From Acanthornis magna (Eukaryota > Chordata > Aves > Passeriformes > Acanthizidae), in NCBI GenBank assembly GCA_036785705.1, contig JAWUZG010000005.1, positions 3,471,501-3,535,500 of the forward strand: DNA of 64,000 nucleotides, given 5' to 3'. The translations under genes were made by a program, and so were the position numbers. Each line of letters starts with the position of its first letter. Position 1 is the stretch's first letter. The notes under the pieces are model-generated. The model searched no databases and had not been told where the DNA came from. It saw only the letters and a list, made by a program, of their open reading frames with translations. This document shows, in pieces, positions 25,770 through 39,257 of the stretch.

Positions 25770-28700
25770 AAATAAAGAGCTCAAAAGCCAAAGCAGAGGC
25801 TCGGTGACATCGGTTTGGGTGTGACTGTGGTAGGAATTTGATGAAATCCTGGGATTACTTTCTCACTGGCAGAATCGGTGCCTTCACTGCATCCCACAGT
25901 GGATTTTTTTAACTCCCCTTTCAAAGGGCCCAGCAGTGCTGAGCGTGCCGTGGTGCCAATTCCTCTGGGGAGCTGCAGTCACTTGTGTCACGAACCTTCT
26001 CAAGGCATTTTCCAAGTGCCCCAGTTTCTCTCTCTGCTTCCCCACTCCTTCCCAAGTGCTGTGGATCATCACAGCTCCGGCTCAGCCACTTCTGCTACCC
26101 AGAATAACCAGCCAGAGTGTGATGTGGAGAGATCTCAAGTGACTTTCTCACTTGAAATCCAGAGTTTCACTTTCCCACAGCTCTTCTTTCCGTTTATGGG
26201 CTTGCAAATGGGAATTTGAGCAGGACAGAAGTTGTGCAGTGAATGATTTGGGTCACTATCAAACAGGCCATGTTTTCATTTTATAAAGAACCTGAAAACC
26301 CTTACAGAGAAATTCTAAACCCACTGAAGTCAGGCACCAAACTCCCATCAGCTTCAACGGGGATTTCACCCTGTGCTTCCGGGGGTTTATTCCTGAAACA
26401 TGCAAGGGGCACACCACAAATTCAGATTCCCCACTCCTGACAGATATATTCCATCTTGAGGGCCTACACCTGATCCATCTCGATTGGAGGCTTAAGCTGT
26501 TTGTAATCATTAGATGAAGTACAAAGCAAATCCTAGAGAAAATGGTTGCTCTCCACGTAAAACAAGTAATCCATTTAAACAAATTTAGAATCACTATTTT
26601 TTACACACATATATAAAAACCCAGACTATGTACAAACACAAGAATTTGGTTTTAATGATGTACTTTCTTTTCTGCTAAATTTCAATTCTACAGAAAACAT
26701 TCCCTACTGCTTTTGTGATCAGGGTTTACAGAGATATTCAGAAGACAACCCTACATTTTCACAGCTTTATATTTCTCATTCGAAGTTTACAGGGCATTTA
26801 AAAACAAAAAGTTAAACCCCATTGTATTTCTTTTAAAAATGGTGTGAGGAGTGGTCGGCAGCACAAATGAATTAGGAAATTATTCTCCTGCTGGGAAAGC
26901 TGTTAACATGCAGAAATGGGGCTCCGAAGGGCTCCAGGCTGGACCCACAAACATGCCTCCAGCCTCCAAAGCCCTCTGGGTTAGACCCAAAAATGTGGCT
27001 CCAGCTTGTACCATACAGCCAAGTTGAAAAATTATAATAATCTGATATATTCCTCTTGCAGCAATACTTAAGGGAGCTGGATGAAAAGACTGGAAGCATT
27101 GACATTTTTTATTTCAATGTCTTTTGAGTGATCAAAAGATTATTGACATGAACAAACCGTCCTGTCAAGTTACAAAGAAAGAACCCCAAAATCTCTTTTA
27201 GAAAAGGTGTCTGTTTTTAAACTTCCATCTGAAAAAAATCTGTAAGCTCTGCCTGACACAAACCTGAATGTTTTCCCATTCAAGATTTTGAAAGACAGAC
27301 ATCCTTTTTTCAAAGGGTACTTGTACTGCAAAAGCTTAATGTTTTTAAGCAAAATCAAGTAAATCAAAGTTCCTAAAATCAACACCTTCTTTTGTCTTCT
27401 TTTTTTTTCTAACACTTTTGTCTCTTTTCCAATTTCTTATTCTATTCTTGACAGTAAAAAAAAGGATGGAAGGAGACAGCAAAGCTACTTAAGGTGGTAT
27501 TCAGCAATACATTTGACTCCAAGGAATTTTTTTTCACCGAACACACTCAGTATCCTGAATTGCAGCCATCTTGCACATTTGGCTTTTCTTGTTTTAAGGC
27601 TAAATCTGGATGAAATCAAACCCAGGACTTGTTCCTTACATGTGCAGAGGAGAACTACAAATAGAGCCCTTTTCTACATGTGCTGTGAATGAAAATAAAA
27701 TCCCTTCTTTGTGGGTACAACTTCCACCATATTTTGGGATCCATAAACTTGTCAAGAAAAAGGGTGGCACAGACAGATTCGTACAGCCACATCTCCAGCT
27801 CAGCTCATCCTCCAGCCCATCGCACTGCCCTCGTGGCCTGCAGGACACGGCTGCCACGAGCAGCGTCCATTGCTGGGGATGTGGAAGATGCCCTCCGCAG
27901 AGGAAAGAGCCCCAGCTCCTCGGGAATGCCAAGGGAGCATTTCCCACAGCACAACTCCTGCAGGAATTCCCTGATCCCACCTGAACTCATGGCCAGGGCC
28001 ACACAGGTTCAATGCCTGTTGCCAGAGAGAAGGGGAAGGTGCTGGGGCATCTTCCAGACTTTTCGGCTCCCATGGATTGAACTCATTCCTGCAACACCCT
28101 CTGCAGCATCACTCCAGAGGCTGGAAGCTGAAATGAAAAGCTAATAGGGCCTCATGTACTTCTGAAGTTCCTCCTGCCTCTTTCATGTAATTCCTTTAGC
28201 CTATTATCAGTCTTTTTAAACATATTTGAATTTATTTGATTTTTGCATTTTCTCCCTCTGTTCCTTTAATGAAAGGAATTAATTTATATACCTTTGAAGA
28301 GCTCTTTGCTTTCCCACAATGCAACTGGCCATTTTTTCCTCAAAATGGGAGTCAGAATTCACCAGCCTGAACCTCAGGAATGTGCACAAATACTGAATCC
28401 AGAAAATCAAGTAGGTGCTTGAAACCACAAAATGGAAATGCATCTCTTTGAGCAGAAATACAGAATTTCAATGCCAAACAGTGAACACTGCACCTCTTCA
28501 CCCAACCCTTTTATTTGGTTTTGTATTTGTATTTCTTGAAGCACATATTTTTGCAAACTACATTGTATCACTTCCATCTACTCCACCGGAACACATCACT
28601 AACCCAGCAATACAGAAACACTGAAAATATACTGAAAATATATGAAATACAGAGAAGTTAGAAACAGGAGGAAGAGTAAACATATGTTGTGCCTTAGCTT

Positions 28701-31700
28701 TGCAGACCAATTTTGGTTTTGTTATGCAGACTGCAAATATTGCTCCATTTGATTTACATCAAAGACAGCATTTTTAACCAACTCACAGAACTAAAGCACT
28801 AAGTTGTGCCAAGCACTTTATTTTTAAATCCCTCTCTTTGTTTGTCAACAGTGACAATTGACAGCAGACATCTCAAAACCTCCAGCATCCTTGATACTGG
28901 TTTCGAAGAGATCTTGATACCTGCCTATCAAACTTTTACGCCCTCCTTCCACAAAGCATTCCCAAAGATCTGAGAGTGAAAGCAAATGCAAGACACAGCT
29001 TTCAACCAGTTGCGACCATTGAAACAAGTATGGCCTCTATTAGTGAGATATTTTTTATTTGCTGCAGAATTCCACAGGGATTTATTAAGTTGTGACAAAC
29101 AACTTCAGCGCAAGTTATGACACACCGCTGTAAATACAAAAGTGAACAAATATTGGGGGGGTTTCCCCTAAAAGTGAGGCTTTCTGCTTTCTTGCTCTCC
29201 ATAGAAGCTGCTTGTGGTCACATTGAAATTACTGGGGAGTTTACACTTCATCCTTCAAGACTTCTGGGCTTGCCTCGCAGCACTTGCAGGCGTGTCTGTG
29301 TGCTTCAGCACTGACAAGTGGAGCTGTAGACACCTCATCATCCCCCAAGAATGTCCCCCCTAAGTGAAACCAGAAGAACCTCCCCACAGCCCATTCAGCC
29401 CCAAACACACAGTACATGAGCAAGACAGATGCTCTCAACATGAGTAACGACAGAGTTCCTGTTCTGCCAAATGAGCTTTTGTCCTTCCTTATCATTCTAA
29501 CAAGTCAACCTGGGAAACCATCTGCAAAGCTGAGAACAAGCAGCAAATTTTTTGTGAAATATGTTAAAAATCACTTCCTCACAGCTTTGGAAGGAACTAG
29601 ACATATTTATCATAGTGCTTTCCAGGTAGCCCTTTTTAGGGATCTACACTTGTGCAGGAGACTTTTCAGGTCACGAAAACAGCCGTAACATCTAAATTTA
29701 GGGAAGTTGTCAGACATGGAAGTCTGGAGACTTGTAAACGTCCCCGTTTCCAGGTTTGCATGAAACTCAGTGTCCCCTGCCTCTCATCCTCACAGAAATT
29801 ACAAGCAGACACGTTTCTTTGTGCTGTTTCTGGCACACCTACACCTGAACATTCCTTGCTACAATCCAATGAAAAGGTGCTAACAAATACAATTAAATGT
29901 TTTCAGGCTCCAAACACTGTTCAGCACCAGTCCCACTGAAGAGGTACAGAAAGGTTAAGGAAGATTTCTCCCCTCAGCATTATTTTTTTTTCCTTTTTTT
30001 CAGCTGACTTCCGTGGGACACAAAGTCCATTGTTGGCTGATAAAATTAGAACATCAGACACAGCCTAACTAGAATGCAATTTATCACTGTAGTATTCCAG
30101 TATATAGAATTTCTATTCCTTAAATAAACATATTTCTTTAAAGTGTCAACACAACCAAGAAATCTGATCTCCTAGACAATATTCCAGGCTTGATGTATTT
30201 TTATTGCTCTCCAGTAATGAAGTTTTAACTCTTGATATATTCCTGCTATTTAACTGCCATTTCAACAAAACTAAAATGATCCATTTCCAAAGTTGGTTCA
30301 GGCAGAGCCCTGACATTGTGCAAAGGAATGTGCCCAGGTGTTCTCCCTGGAAGCTCCCACCATAATGCTTCACCGACAGGGGAGAGGAGCTGGAAGAATA
30401 AAGAACATATTTAAATGCATAACAGAACTGAGGCCATAAATTCGTTCTGCACCAGTTGCACATGTAAATAAGGGGCACTGAGTAACTTTTTTCCTGTATT
30501 TGCAGTTTGCATAGTGAGTGCTGGTCCTCTGTAAAGCTCCCATGTGTGTGGATGGCGCTGCTCTATCACACTGCAGCGAGTCCCCCTCACATCCACTCCA
30601 GATTTAACCATGATAACTTCTATTCAAAGTTATGACTGCAGAAAGAGATTTGAATGAACAACTTCTATCACATTTATACTTGTCATTTGGGATTAGCTAA
30701 TCCCACATCAACTCTGTACATAATATATAATTGCATATCAACAATATCAGCCTGGAAATGTGTCTCACTTCTTCCAGCAGTTTCCCAAGTTAAGCATTTC
30801 TGTCCTGCTAATGAACCCTTTGTTCCAGTGAATATGATTCTGCCAGGAATTTAATGCATGTAAATGTAATGACATAAGAGCATTACATAACCACTCTCCT
30901 ACAGGAGTTGATACAGTACAGAATATAATGAAGCCAGACTATAAATGATGCATATACCTGCAAGGGAAAAGGAGCCTTTTTTCATTTAGTGAATCTCTAT
31001 AAATAACCACGTGGCAAGAAATGGTTTCAAGTGCTTCAAAATGTTTGGGGAAAGGGATCAATCGATGTGCTGCTGAATTGTTAAATAGAAAGGAAAAAGG
31101 CAGCTAAAAGATTAGAAGGTACTTCCGACTTTCTAAGAATTTTGAAGAGAAAAGCTGTAAGAAAAATGTAGAAAAACTCCCACATTCACCCACCCCATCC
31201 TGCATTAGAGAATGTTCTCGCTACTTCTTTCCTCAAATTTCAGAATCAAAGGCACCTGCAACAGGAATTGGAATAGCCAGGAGCAGATTCGGAAGCTGTT
31301 CCCATCAGAACACTTCACTTGACATCAGCTGGCTCAGCAGACTCACACCAGGCAAACATTACCTTCCACAAGGAGGGAAACAAACAACTCTTACAGCTTC
31401 TTAATGCTCAAAACTCCGCAGTCTTTATAGAAAAATATCTGAATGAAATTCTTCCCTCTTTGTCCTTTTCCCTGCCTCCCTTCTGACTGCACAGCTACCT
31501 TGAAAAGAGCAAGAAAAGGTAAAGATGCACCCAGCACTCAGCTACAGCAACAGCTTGGGAAACAACAACTGTGTCCCCAAAACAAACAGCCCATTTGTTT
31601 GCATTTAGGGAACTGAAAAGAACAACTGTTCATCTTGCATAAGTCCTGAATTTACCTAAGACGAGGCTGTGATTCCAAGTGCACTTCCTAAAACATTTTG

Positions 31701-33250
31701 TGCCCGGGTTATTTATGTTATCCTGAGCAAGAAGCGCTCCTCTTGTCGCATGTATAAATAAATTAGTGTATAAGCAGACGCTGAAGTGTCTCTATTTTGC
31801 ATACAACCGCCTCCCTATTTTCCCCCCATCGACTTTGTGTTTGACAGAAGGAATTTCACCTCTGCCCACTCCTTCTCAGGCTGGTATCGGTGAACTCAAG
31901 GCGAAGAACCCACAACTTCGACTGAAATGAAATGATATCACAGAAATTCTTTCTGAATTTTGAAGTTCTTATAATTTACTGGAGGAAAATGCAAAACATA
32001 CTTCCAAGTATCAGCAAAAAAATTATATTAAGGATGCTTCACTTTTTTCTTTATTTTTTAGCCAGAATTAAAGCCCAACATTTCAAATCTTTAAATATGC
32101 TAAGCCAAAACTCTGGAAATAAGTTTTGCAGAATGAGTCTGGCTGTATCACAAATTAAACCACACTAAAGCAATATTAAGGTGTAATTTAAGACCTTCAA
32201 AGTGAGGGAGCTCAGACTGAGGGCTCTTACCTCGTGACAAAGGTGTGTTAGTACAATTATTACTTTCTTTTCTCCGAAAGTATTTAAGCAAAGAAGCAAA
32301 TAACATCACAGAAGTTCTGTTTGGAATACAGCAGCAGATAGCACAAACTAATTTGTCATACAAACTGATAAACTTTGCACAGCATTTGAAAAGGAATGCA
32401 AGGAGACAAGTCGCCAAACTCTTGGGATCCATGTATAAATTGGACTTTTTCATGCATATTTCATTGCCATGTAACTCTTCCTTCAGTTCAGACTTCATAA
32501 TGTACTGCTAAAAAGTGCAGTATAGATTTTCAGATCCACAGCACTGTATATGTCAATTTTAGAAGCATTTGTATGCAGGTACCCACCTGCACGTTTTAGA
32601 AGCTGCTCACAGGTCCTCACATTCGCACATTTTGGGCACTGGGAACGATTCCTGTGAGTCCATTCGCACAACAGATTGAGGGTTTTTTCGGAGGAACTCT
32701 TTCCAAATTACACAGAAGTAAGACACCATTTCATCAGCCCCCAGGGCAGATTCCACTTGGGCCGCAGGTATTTACAGCTCTTTGAGGTAATGAATACCAA
32801 ATCAAACCCCATTTGCAGCACGGGGTGAGGTCATGCAGTTCTGATCCTGAAAAAATATGTAACGTCTGGTATAAGTAATTATTTTGTTGATTTTATACCT
32901 TAGCCTGTTATGCTTGTATATACAGTGTTAAAAGCTAATACATTATTTAATAGCCATAAAGGGCCTTTTTTCTGGTCTTTTCAGTGGTGTTATTGTCTTT
33001 CACATCCTGTCAGAGCATTAAGATGTCACAGAACTTTGCAACAATTTACTGCTCAAACCAACGTGCTCTTCACTAATATCATCTGGACGAGGAAGTGTGC
33101 TGGCACTACCTTATTAAAATACAGGCTTTAACAGCCTGCCCAAAACGTGGTCTAAAACACCAACTGCAATTAGGGGAGGGACAGAATCACTGTGTACAAA
33201 ATTTCCAGGTACATTATTTCGGAAGTAAGAACCAGTCAGTAACATATCAC
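25770..33250. other. Unique non-coding sequence with one old-repeat scrap
   Basis: No gene is recognised. The GC-richer patch at about 27780-28130 keeps several frames open on both strands (124 and 151 codons on plus, 114 on minus). Overlapping open frames on both strands point to composition rather than coding. An old amniote repeat scrap lies at 26321-26372. The segments at about 31650-31920 and 32230-32510 look like single-copy elements that may be conserved, but this cannot be judged from one sequence. Confidence 0.5.
26321..26372. repeat. Possible old amniote interspersed-repeat scrap
   Basis: The phrase 'ccactgaagtcaggcaccaa' followed by 'actcccatcagcttcaacgg' closely resembles a recurring motif of ancient reptile and bird repeats, in which 'ttgaagtcaatgg' is followed by an inverted 'ccattgacttcaatgg'. 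The inverted GAAGT...CTTC arrangement is visible here in decayed form. The family name is not assigned. Confidence 0.42.
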
Positions 33251-33282
33251 AAAAAAAAAATGTATTTTATATATATATATAT
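33251..33282. repeat. A run followed by (TA)n
   Basis: Ten A residues at 33251-33260 are followed, after TGTATTT, by about seven TA units ending near 33282. This is simple sequence likely to vary in length. Confidence 0.85.
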
Positions 33283-35533
33283 TTTTTAATATATGTACTG
33301 TCTAGCCCAAATGAACCATTAAAACAAAAATCACTTGTTACAAGTGGTTTTGGACATTCTTAGTATAGGGAGCAAACCAGGGGCGCAACAGCACAAGTTA
33401 GGGGGGTTGTGATTGGCAATCCTTGCTGCTTCTCCAATAAAAATAGCAACACCGTGGTGCTAGGCCTCCCTTTAAGGAAATGACAAGAATATTCTCTATC
33501 TTATGGAATGTTTGCATCAATCATGTACCTGTGGCTCTCACAGTGAGCTGGACTATTACAAGATTGATGATAAGCTCAGACACAATACTTGACCTAAATA
33601 CATTATGTAGCAGTGGATGCCTGTTAAGTAGGTCAGCACGGGCTCTTAAAAGTTATGCAAAACTTATTGCTGCCACACAGGCGGCATGTCACGAGTCGAG
33701 AGGGATGAGAATCAATTTTATAGGCTGCAGGAAATCTCTTCTCATCATATGAAAATCTGTTTCGCCATACTTAAAATGTCTTAAATACTGGGATATGCTG
33801 CTTGTCACATGTCCTTAGGTCTCCAAGTGAAATACAAGTGAGGTGGGCAGCCCGTGAGAAGGCTGAGGATGATCCGGAGGTTCACGTACATGGCAGATTC
33901 CTCTTTGAAAGTAATTGTTCAAATAAATATTTTCCATTCTTGCAGTCAAACAAATTGTGATTTATGGGATGCATCAGACAAGCCTGTCAAGCCAAGGAAG
34001 TCTGTATTTAGTAGTGATTAATCAGAGATAGCTATATTACCCTGCCTGGATCTTGGAAGCTCTTTAGCAGTGTGGTGAAGAGAGGACGAGTGGCCAGGGA
34101 CTTGCTTGTGGTGGTCTCCACGTGAGGACTTCGGCCACACAGCAGGACAGAGGTGGCACCTGCCAAAAAGGGCTGGGAGCTGCTTCCCCATCCCTCTCTG
34201 CACACGGCTGAGCACTAGGGACTGGACAGGCCTTGGAGACGCAGACGCTAAGAACAAAAGGATCCTTTTAGACTGAAAAGCCGCTGAGGTCCGCTCTGCA
34301 TTGAGCCATCAGCCACCGGTATGTGAGTGCACAACTGAGCCTCTAGAGGAGGCGAAGCCCAGCCAGATTCTAGTGGCTCATTACGTGACTTGAAACCCTT
34401 GCGATCTCTAGACTGAGCTGAATTTCTGGCTTTTGCCAACTGGGTACCTTTTCTAGCAATAACAGAGCAAACCATTAATGCCCCAAAAGAGACCACACAG
34501 GGCTCACCCTCCAACCACGTAAGAACACCAGAAACCCAGGATTTTCATGTTTCAAACACTTGCCCTGCCACACTGTCATAGAAACTTCCCCTTAGCACGG
34601 GAGATGGCATGGCCGTGACGTTATGGTGACATTGCTGAGTGCTACTGGAACTTCCTTCCTACAAAGAAGCCTCTCGTAGACAAGTGAGGACTTACACATT
34701 ACTTCCTCCTTGCATTTCCTCTACCTATACTGAGCAACTTACTGACGAGCGTCAATAAAAAACCCCCAGGCTATTCACCAGTTACAAGAATGTACCAAGG
34801 AAAAAAAAAAAAACAGTGATAAAAGCAACTTTTTTTTGAGGAGAGAGAGGAAATAGGTGTAAAAGTGTGTCTTGAAAAAGCAAGTCTCATGAAGGCTTCC
34901 CACCAACCTCACAGTAATGTAGCTCATGTACGCAAGTTGCATATTTTAGTTAGCATTTAACTCAGAAGCTGTTCCTTTGAGACAAGTGATTATTTTCTTT
35001 TCCTGTCTGACCTAGTGAATACTGCAGTGCTCCACAATACTGTATTTGTGCCCTGCAGGCAACAATGTCCCACCAACTTTCCACCGAATGCTCGTAACAC
35101 AAGGCAAAATGACACCAAAAAAATGAGGAGTATTATTTTGCATACTGCTAACAAATACATGCTATTGTGTTTCTTCTTTTATTGTTTTGTTATTTCATCA
35201 TTATTCACCACAGTTCTTGCCTTCATTTGCAGAGTTTGGGTTTTAATGTAATGGCCATTCAATAAAAATGTTGCTTTTAAGGGTTTGCATATCATCCCAT
35301 TTTCTCTTCAACCCTTCAGCAACCATATGGCAAGCAATCAGGTCTGCAATCACTAGGTCCATATTATGTAGAGCATGATTTCAGCATTATGCTATTACCC
35401 ATCTGTTTCTGTAGAAAAAGACATGAACCCTTGTATAAGAGGTCAGTGGTTTCATTGCACACCGTATTCCAGAAATCCATCTCTGTTCACTTGAGATCAC
35501 TTTCGTGATTTACTGTAGTCTTTTAAGCAAGGC

Positions 35534-35584
35534 TCTTTTTTTTGTTTTTTTTTTTTCTTTTGGTTTTTTTGTTGGTTTTTTTTT
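35534..35584. repeat. T-rich low-complexity tract
   Basis: About 50 bases of T broken by single G, GG or C residues. It produces a spurious phenylalanine-rich open frame. No function is inferred. Confidence 0.85.
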
Positions 35585-36560
35585 AAATACAGACAATCAG
35601 CACAATTTGTCTGTCTGTTGTATAAAAATATTTGTAACTGTCATTGGGTGCATTTATGCTCTCTTAGTTAGAGATGCTCTCCTGAGATCGTGCCATTTTC
35701 TTAAATAAGAGACAAAAAAAAAGAGAGCACAAGGTTCACCTATTTCCATTTGTTTAACAGATTACTCCAGGAATAATGAGGTTTTCTGTTCAGTTAGGAG
35801 CTAGGAAGAATTCTCTTTTGCTTTGTTTCTTTGGTTTCAGCAATAGGCAAAGAGGTATTTGACTTTCTATAGCAAAGGAATGCACCATAAAAGTACAGAC
35901 ATAATGGGAACGTCAGTTTTTAATTTGATCTAGACCCTGGATTCTGCCCACAACAAAGACAAATCAAGGGACTTCAACTGCAGCCTATCAAGCCTAGGAA
36001 AGGAAAAAAAATAAAGAAAGAAAAAAGAAAAATTGTCTGATGCCAAAGAACTTAACTGCAGGCCACTCTGTTAACTACAGCACGTAAGCGGACACTTCGG
36101 TTCCCTGCCACTCTATCGCCAAAAAGCCTCTGCCATGATAAAGAAATACAAAAACATGTTCAAAAATAAATTCAGCATTCCTTAAGTGTCACACTATTCA
36201 CTGCTTGTACAACATATTTAACAGGATAGCTATGCTTGACTGGAGAAACACAATGGAATTCTCTTTAACAACCTCTTTTAAGTAAACCACAAGCTTGACC
36301 TAAAACAAAAATAAATAAAAATTTCTGCATACAAGCCATTCAACAGCACAAAACCGGTCTTTTTATCCAAATTATTTTGTAACAGCAGATTTGTCAGGCA
36401 CTTTTCAGACTCAGAGCTCATAGAAAAAAATGCAATTAAAGGAAAGGGTTCAAATTCAAATAATTTGAAAGCATAAACAGAATAAAGACACAGAGTATGG
36501 TGCCCAGACAGGAGGCAATAGCAGAGGCTAGGGATGGGAAGGAGAGCTCAAAGGCAAAGG

Positions 36561-36589
36561 TGCTCCAGGGATGTTAAATCCCTGGAGCA
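36561..36589. other. Perfect 11-bp inverted repeat with 7-nt loop
   Basis: The arm 'tgctccaggga' (36561-36571) is followed by loop TGTTAAA (36572-36578) and the exact complement 'tccctggagca' (36579-36589). It could form a stable hairpin in RNA or single-stranded DNA. It is not followed by a T run in a gene context and no function is known, so a chance palindrome is possible. Confidence 0.6.
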
Positions 36590-38642
36590 GCTTGAGAGAG
36601 GAAAGAATGGATGTTATTGGTGAGATGTTCTTGTTGGCTACTATGCACTTCTCAGAAGTCGATTATTTTGTTGAAGGAAGCTAAAACAAAGAGAAACTAA
36701 TTTGGTAAAGTTGGACTTAAAATGGAAAGAGAAAGCCATAGAAGATTCCAAAACATCTGTGGTTCATTATGGGTAGCAGAAGTGGCTGAAAAAAATTAAT
36801 TTCTATGTTTCCTTTGCAGAAGCAAGGCCTTAAGGACAAAATTCAAGCTGCACGGTGAAAGGAAACATTGCATCTTCACCAGGGAGAGCCTCTAGACAAT
36901 GCTGGGGTACAGAAAGCGACCCAAATCTGCGCAGAGATTTAAAAAAGTAGAGTAGATCTGCAGAACAGCTCTTGGCCAACATTCAACAAAGCTTGTTTAA
37001 CTCCTGGAGCAGCCTGGATGTGGCAGGCTCATGGAAGCTTGATCCACTAATGGGAGAATTAAGCTTTTGTAATGTATGCTTAAGTATCAAATGCTGAGAG
37101 TAATTTCAGTAATAAAATCATTAAAGAAATTATACATGGACATATTAGGTCGATTAGGTAGACACGGGCAGACAGATTAGATGGGATGACCACAAAGAAT
37201 AAAGTAAATATGAAATAGAGAAAAGTAAAGGGCAGAAAATTGAATTTAAAAGAATATTATAGATATATGAACTTGGCAAATAACTGGAGTGATTCCCCTG
37301 AAGAAAGAAATATTAAGCTGGTCAAATAAAAGCCGGTAACTCACTCTTCCCTTTTACTTTAATCTCTGACTTTATATGGTGTAAACACTACAAAAATTAG
37401 GGAAAACCAAGTGTTCAGAATGTGCCTATGAAAATTACAGGCTGACAACCTTCAATTACAGAATAAATGCTGTTCAAAAGCAGATGTAATAATAGCTGGC
37501 AAGAAACATTAATACAGTTTGACCTACAGTTTTATTTACTTCTTTCAGGCAACCTGAATGTCATGGTGCTTACATAAACAATGCTTAATGCTTTGAACTT
37601 CAATAAAACACAGCAAGAGTTAATTAAAATGATACAATCAAGGCATATCTCTTTTGATATAATAGACAGAACAATAAAGGGAGACTGTTTATTATAGATT
37701 CTAATAATTATTCACAAAAAGTATACAGTGAAAGACTAAGCTTTAATTTTAAAGATAACTTCTTGAGCTGAAAAATCTCCTTGCTTTGATGTTTGCTAGC
37801 TGCTGAAATTCACGCATTTGGGAGCAGAGGCTTTGGCAAACAAACCCTTAATACACACGGATGAAAAGCTATTTTCAATAACATTAATGTTTAACGCAAA
37901 CTGCTAAAAGCAAGAAAATTCAAAGTTAAGGCTGACAACTCCATTTTTAGCTTAGAGATCAGAGTTAAAAAAGCTCCAGCATCTTATGCCAGAACTGTTG
38001 TAAGATTGCATTCACAATATCTCAGCTTTTGTTTCATTTTCCATTCTCTGATTCTTTTCATTAATGTGCAGACTTGGAGGGTTTTGTTCTATTTTAGTTT
38101 GTTGTTGTTTTGATGAGATCGCCTTTGTTCCTTTCATCACCCAAAAGCCATCAAGAGAAGGAACAGAAGTAGCTCCTGTTCTGAAAGCTCCTGTTGGAAG
38201 TCATCAATCCACCTTTCCCACAGCATCCACCATTCCCTCAAGCTCCCCCTGCAGTGAGGTGGGAGTCAGGAAACTCCAGAATTTCAGCCAATCCAGCGTG
38301 TTGTGAGGTACAGAGCATCTCCAGGAATGTGCTCCCGGTAAGGAGCCAAGGTTATGTCCAGCTTAATCAAAGCCAAATCCCACGTCTGTGCTTGTCAACA
38401 AAGGTGGCCGAGCAAGGGAAATTGTATTCCAAGTTAAAAAGTTTGAACTGTTCCATTTTTGGTTGGGGTGTTGTTTTGCTTTTTTTCCTTGGGAGTAGGA
38501 GATGTTATCTTTGACTGAATTCATCTGAAACAAACAAAGCTGCCTTCATCAGCTAAGAAATATTGAATCTACAACCCCCTGTCCCCCAATTGCCCTTTTC
38601 CTTTTCTTCACTGTCACATTTGTCTGACATGAAAGAAGAGAG

Positions 38643-38716
38643 AAAAAAAAAAAAAAAACAGAAAAGAAAGAATAAACCCAAGCATTTATTTTAATTTCTT
38701 CTTTTTTTTTTTTTTT
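38643..38716. repeat. Paired A run and T run
   Basis: Sixteen A residues (38643-38658) and fifteen T residues (38702-38716) lie about 43 bases apart. On one strand they could pair as a long A:T stem. They could also be the tails of two oppositely inserted retroelements, but no element body is recognised on either side. Confidence 0.75.
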
Positions 38717-39257
38717 AAATATCAAATGAGTTAGAATCTAAAATGCTTATCAAACTAAATTCCTAAAAATATTGAAGACCTGCTTCTAATTAAAAATCTC
38801 ATTTGAAAAAAACTAGTCTGTGAGCTGGTTAGTCTCCTTGCATGTTTTCTCGCAAATTCCTTTTCCTAAGCTGGTATCGCATTGCTGTGCCCTCTGTGCC
38901 AGATGAAGCCCTGGCTGCACACAAAGCTCCTTTCACAGGTCTGACTTCCACCCTGAGCAGCAGCTGTGCTGCAGCTCTTCCAGTGATCAGTCTGACAATA
39001 CCTGGAGAGCTTTTACTACCCCGGTTTGTCACAATCTCTGCTTTTCTTAAGAAAAAAAAAAAAATTCTAGATTTTCAAGTGAGTTTAAGAAGTGAGTTTT
39101 TAGCCTTCACAGTCCCACAAAAAGATTTGCAACTGTGATCTTAACACAATACTTATGCTTGGCCAACAGAAAGCAATTGAAAACCCAATGATAGTTTTAT
39201 TTCATGATCATGGCAGTTTTAACCCATGAGATTGATGGGAGTTTCCTGAATGGAATA

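Larger units (their letters stand above)
33283..39257. other. Unique non-coding sequence with homopolymer tracts
   Basis: No gene is recognised. The segment 33480-33760 has balanced composition and an unbroken 90-codon frame but no protein resemblance. A conserved non-coding element is an equally plausible reading. A perfect hairpin lies at 36561-36589. The stretch 36480-37300 has the texture of a decayed repeat, but I cannot name one. Long A and T tracts are listed separately. Confidence 0.5.

Noticed and set aside
32148..32498. 116-codon minus frame with a GTAAGAG donor-like site near 32231
   Set aside because: The plus strand is equally open here and the peptide is unrecognised. A conserved non-coding element is at least as likely.
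36480..37300. Suspected decayed transposon or retroviral segment
   Set aside because: The texture suggested a repeat, but no terminal repeat, coding motif or remembered consensus could be matched.
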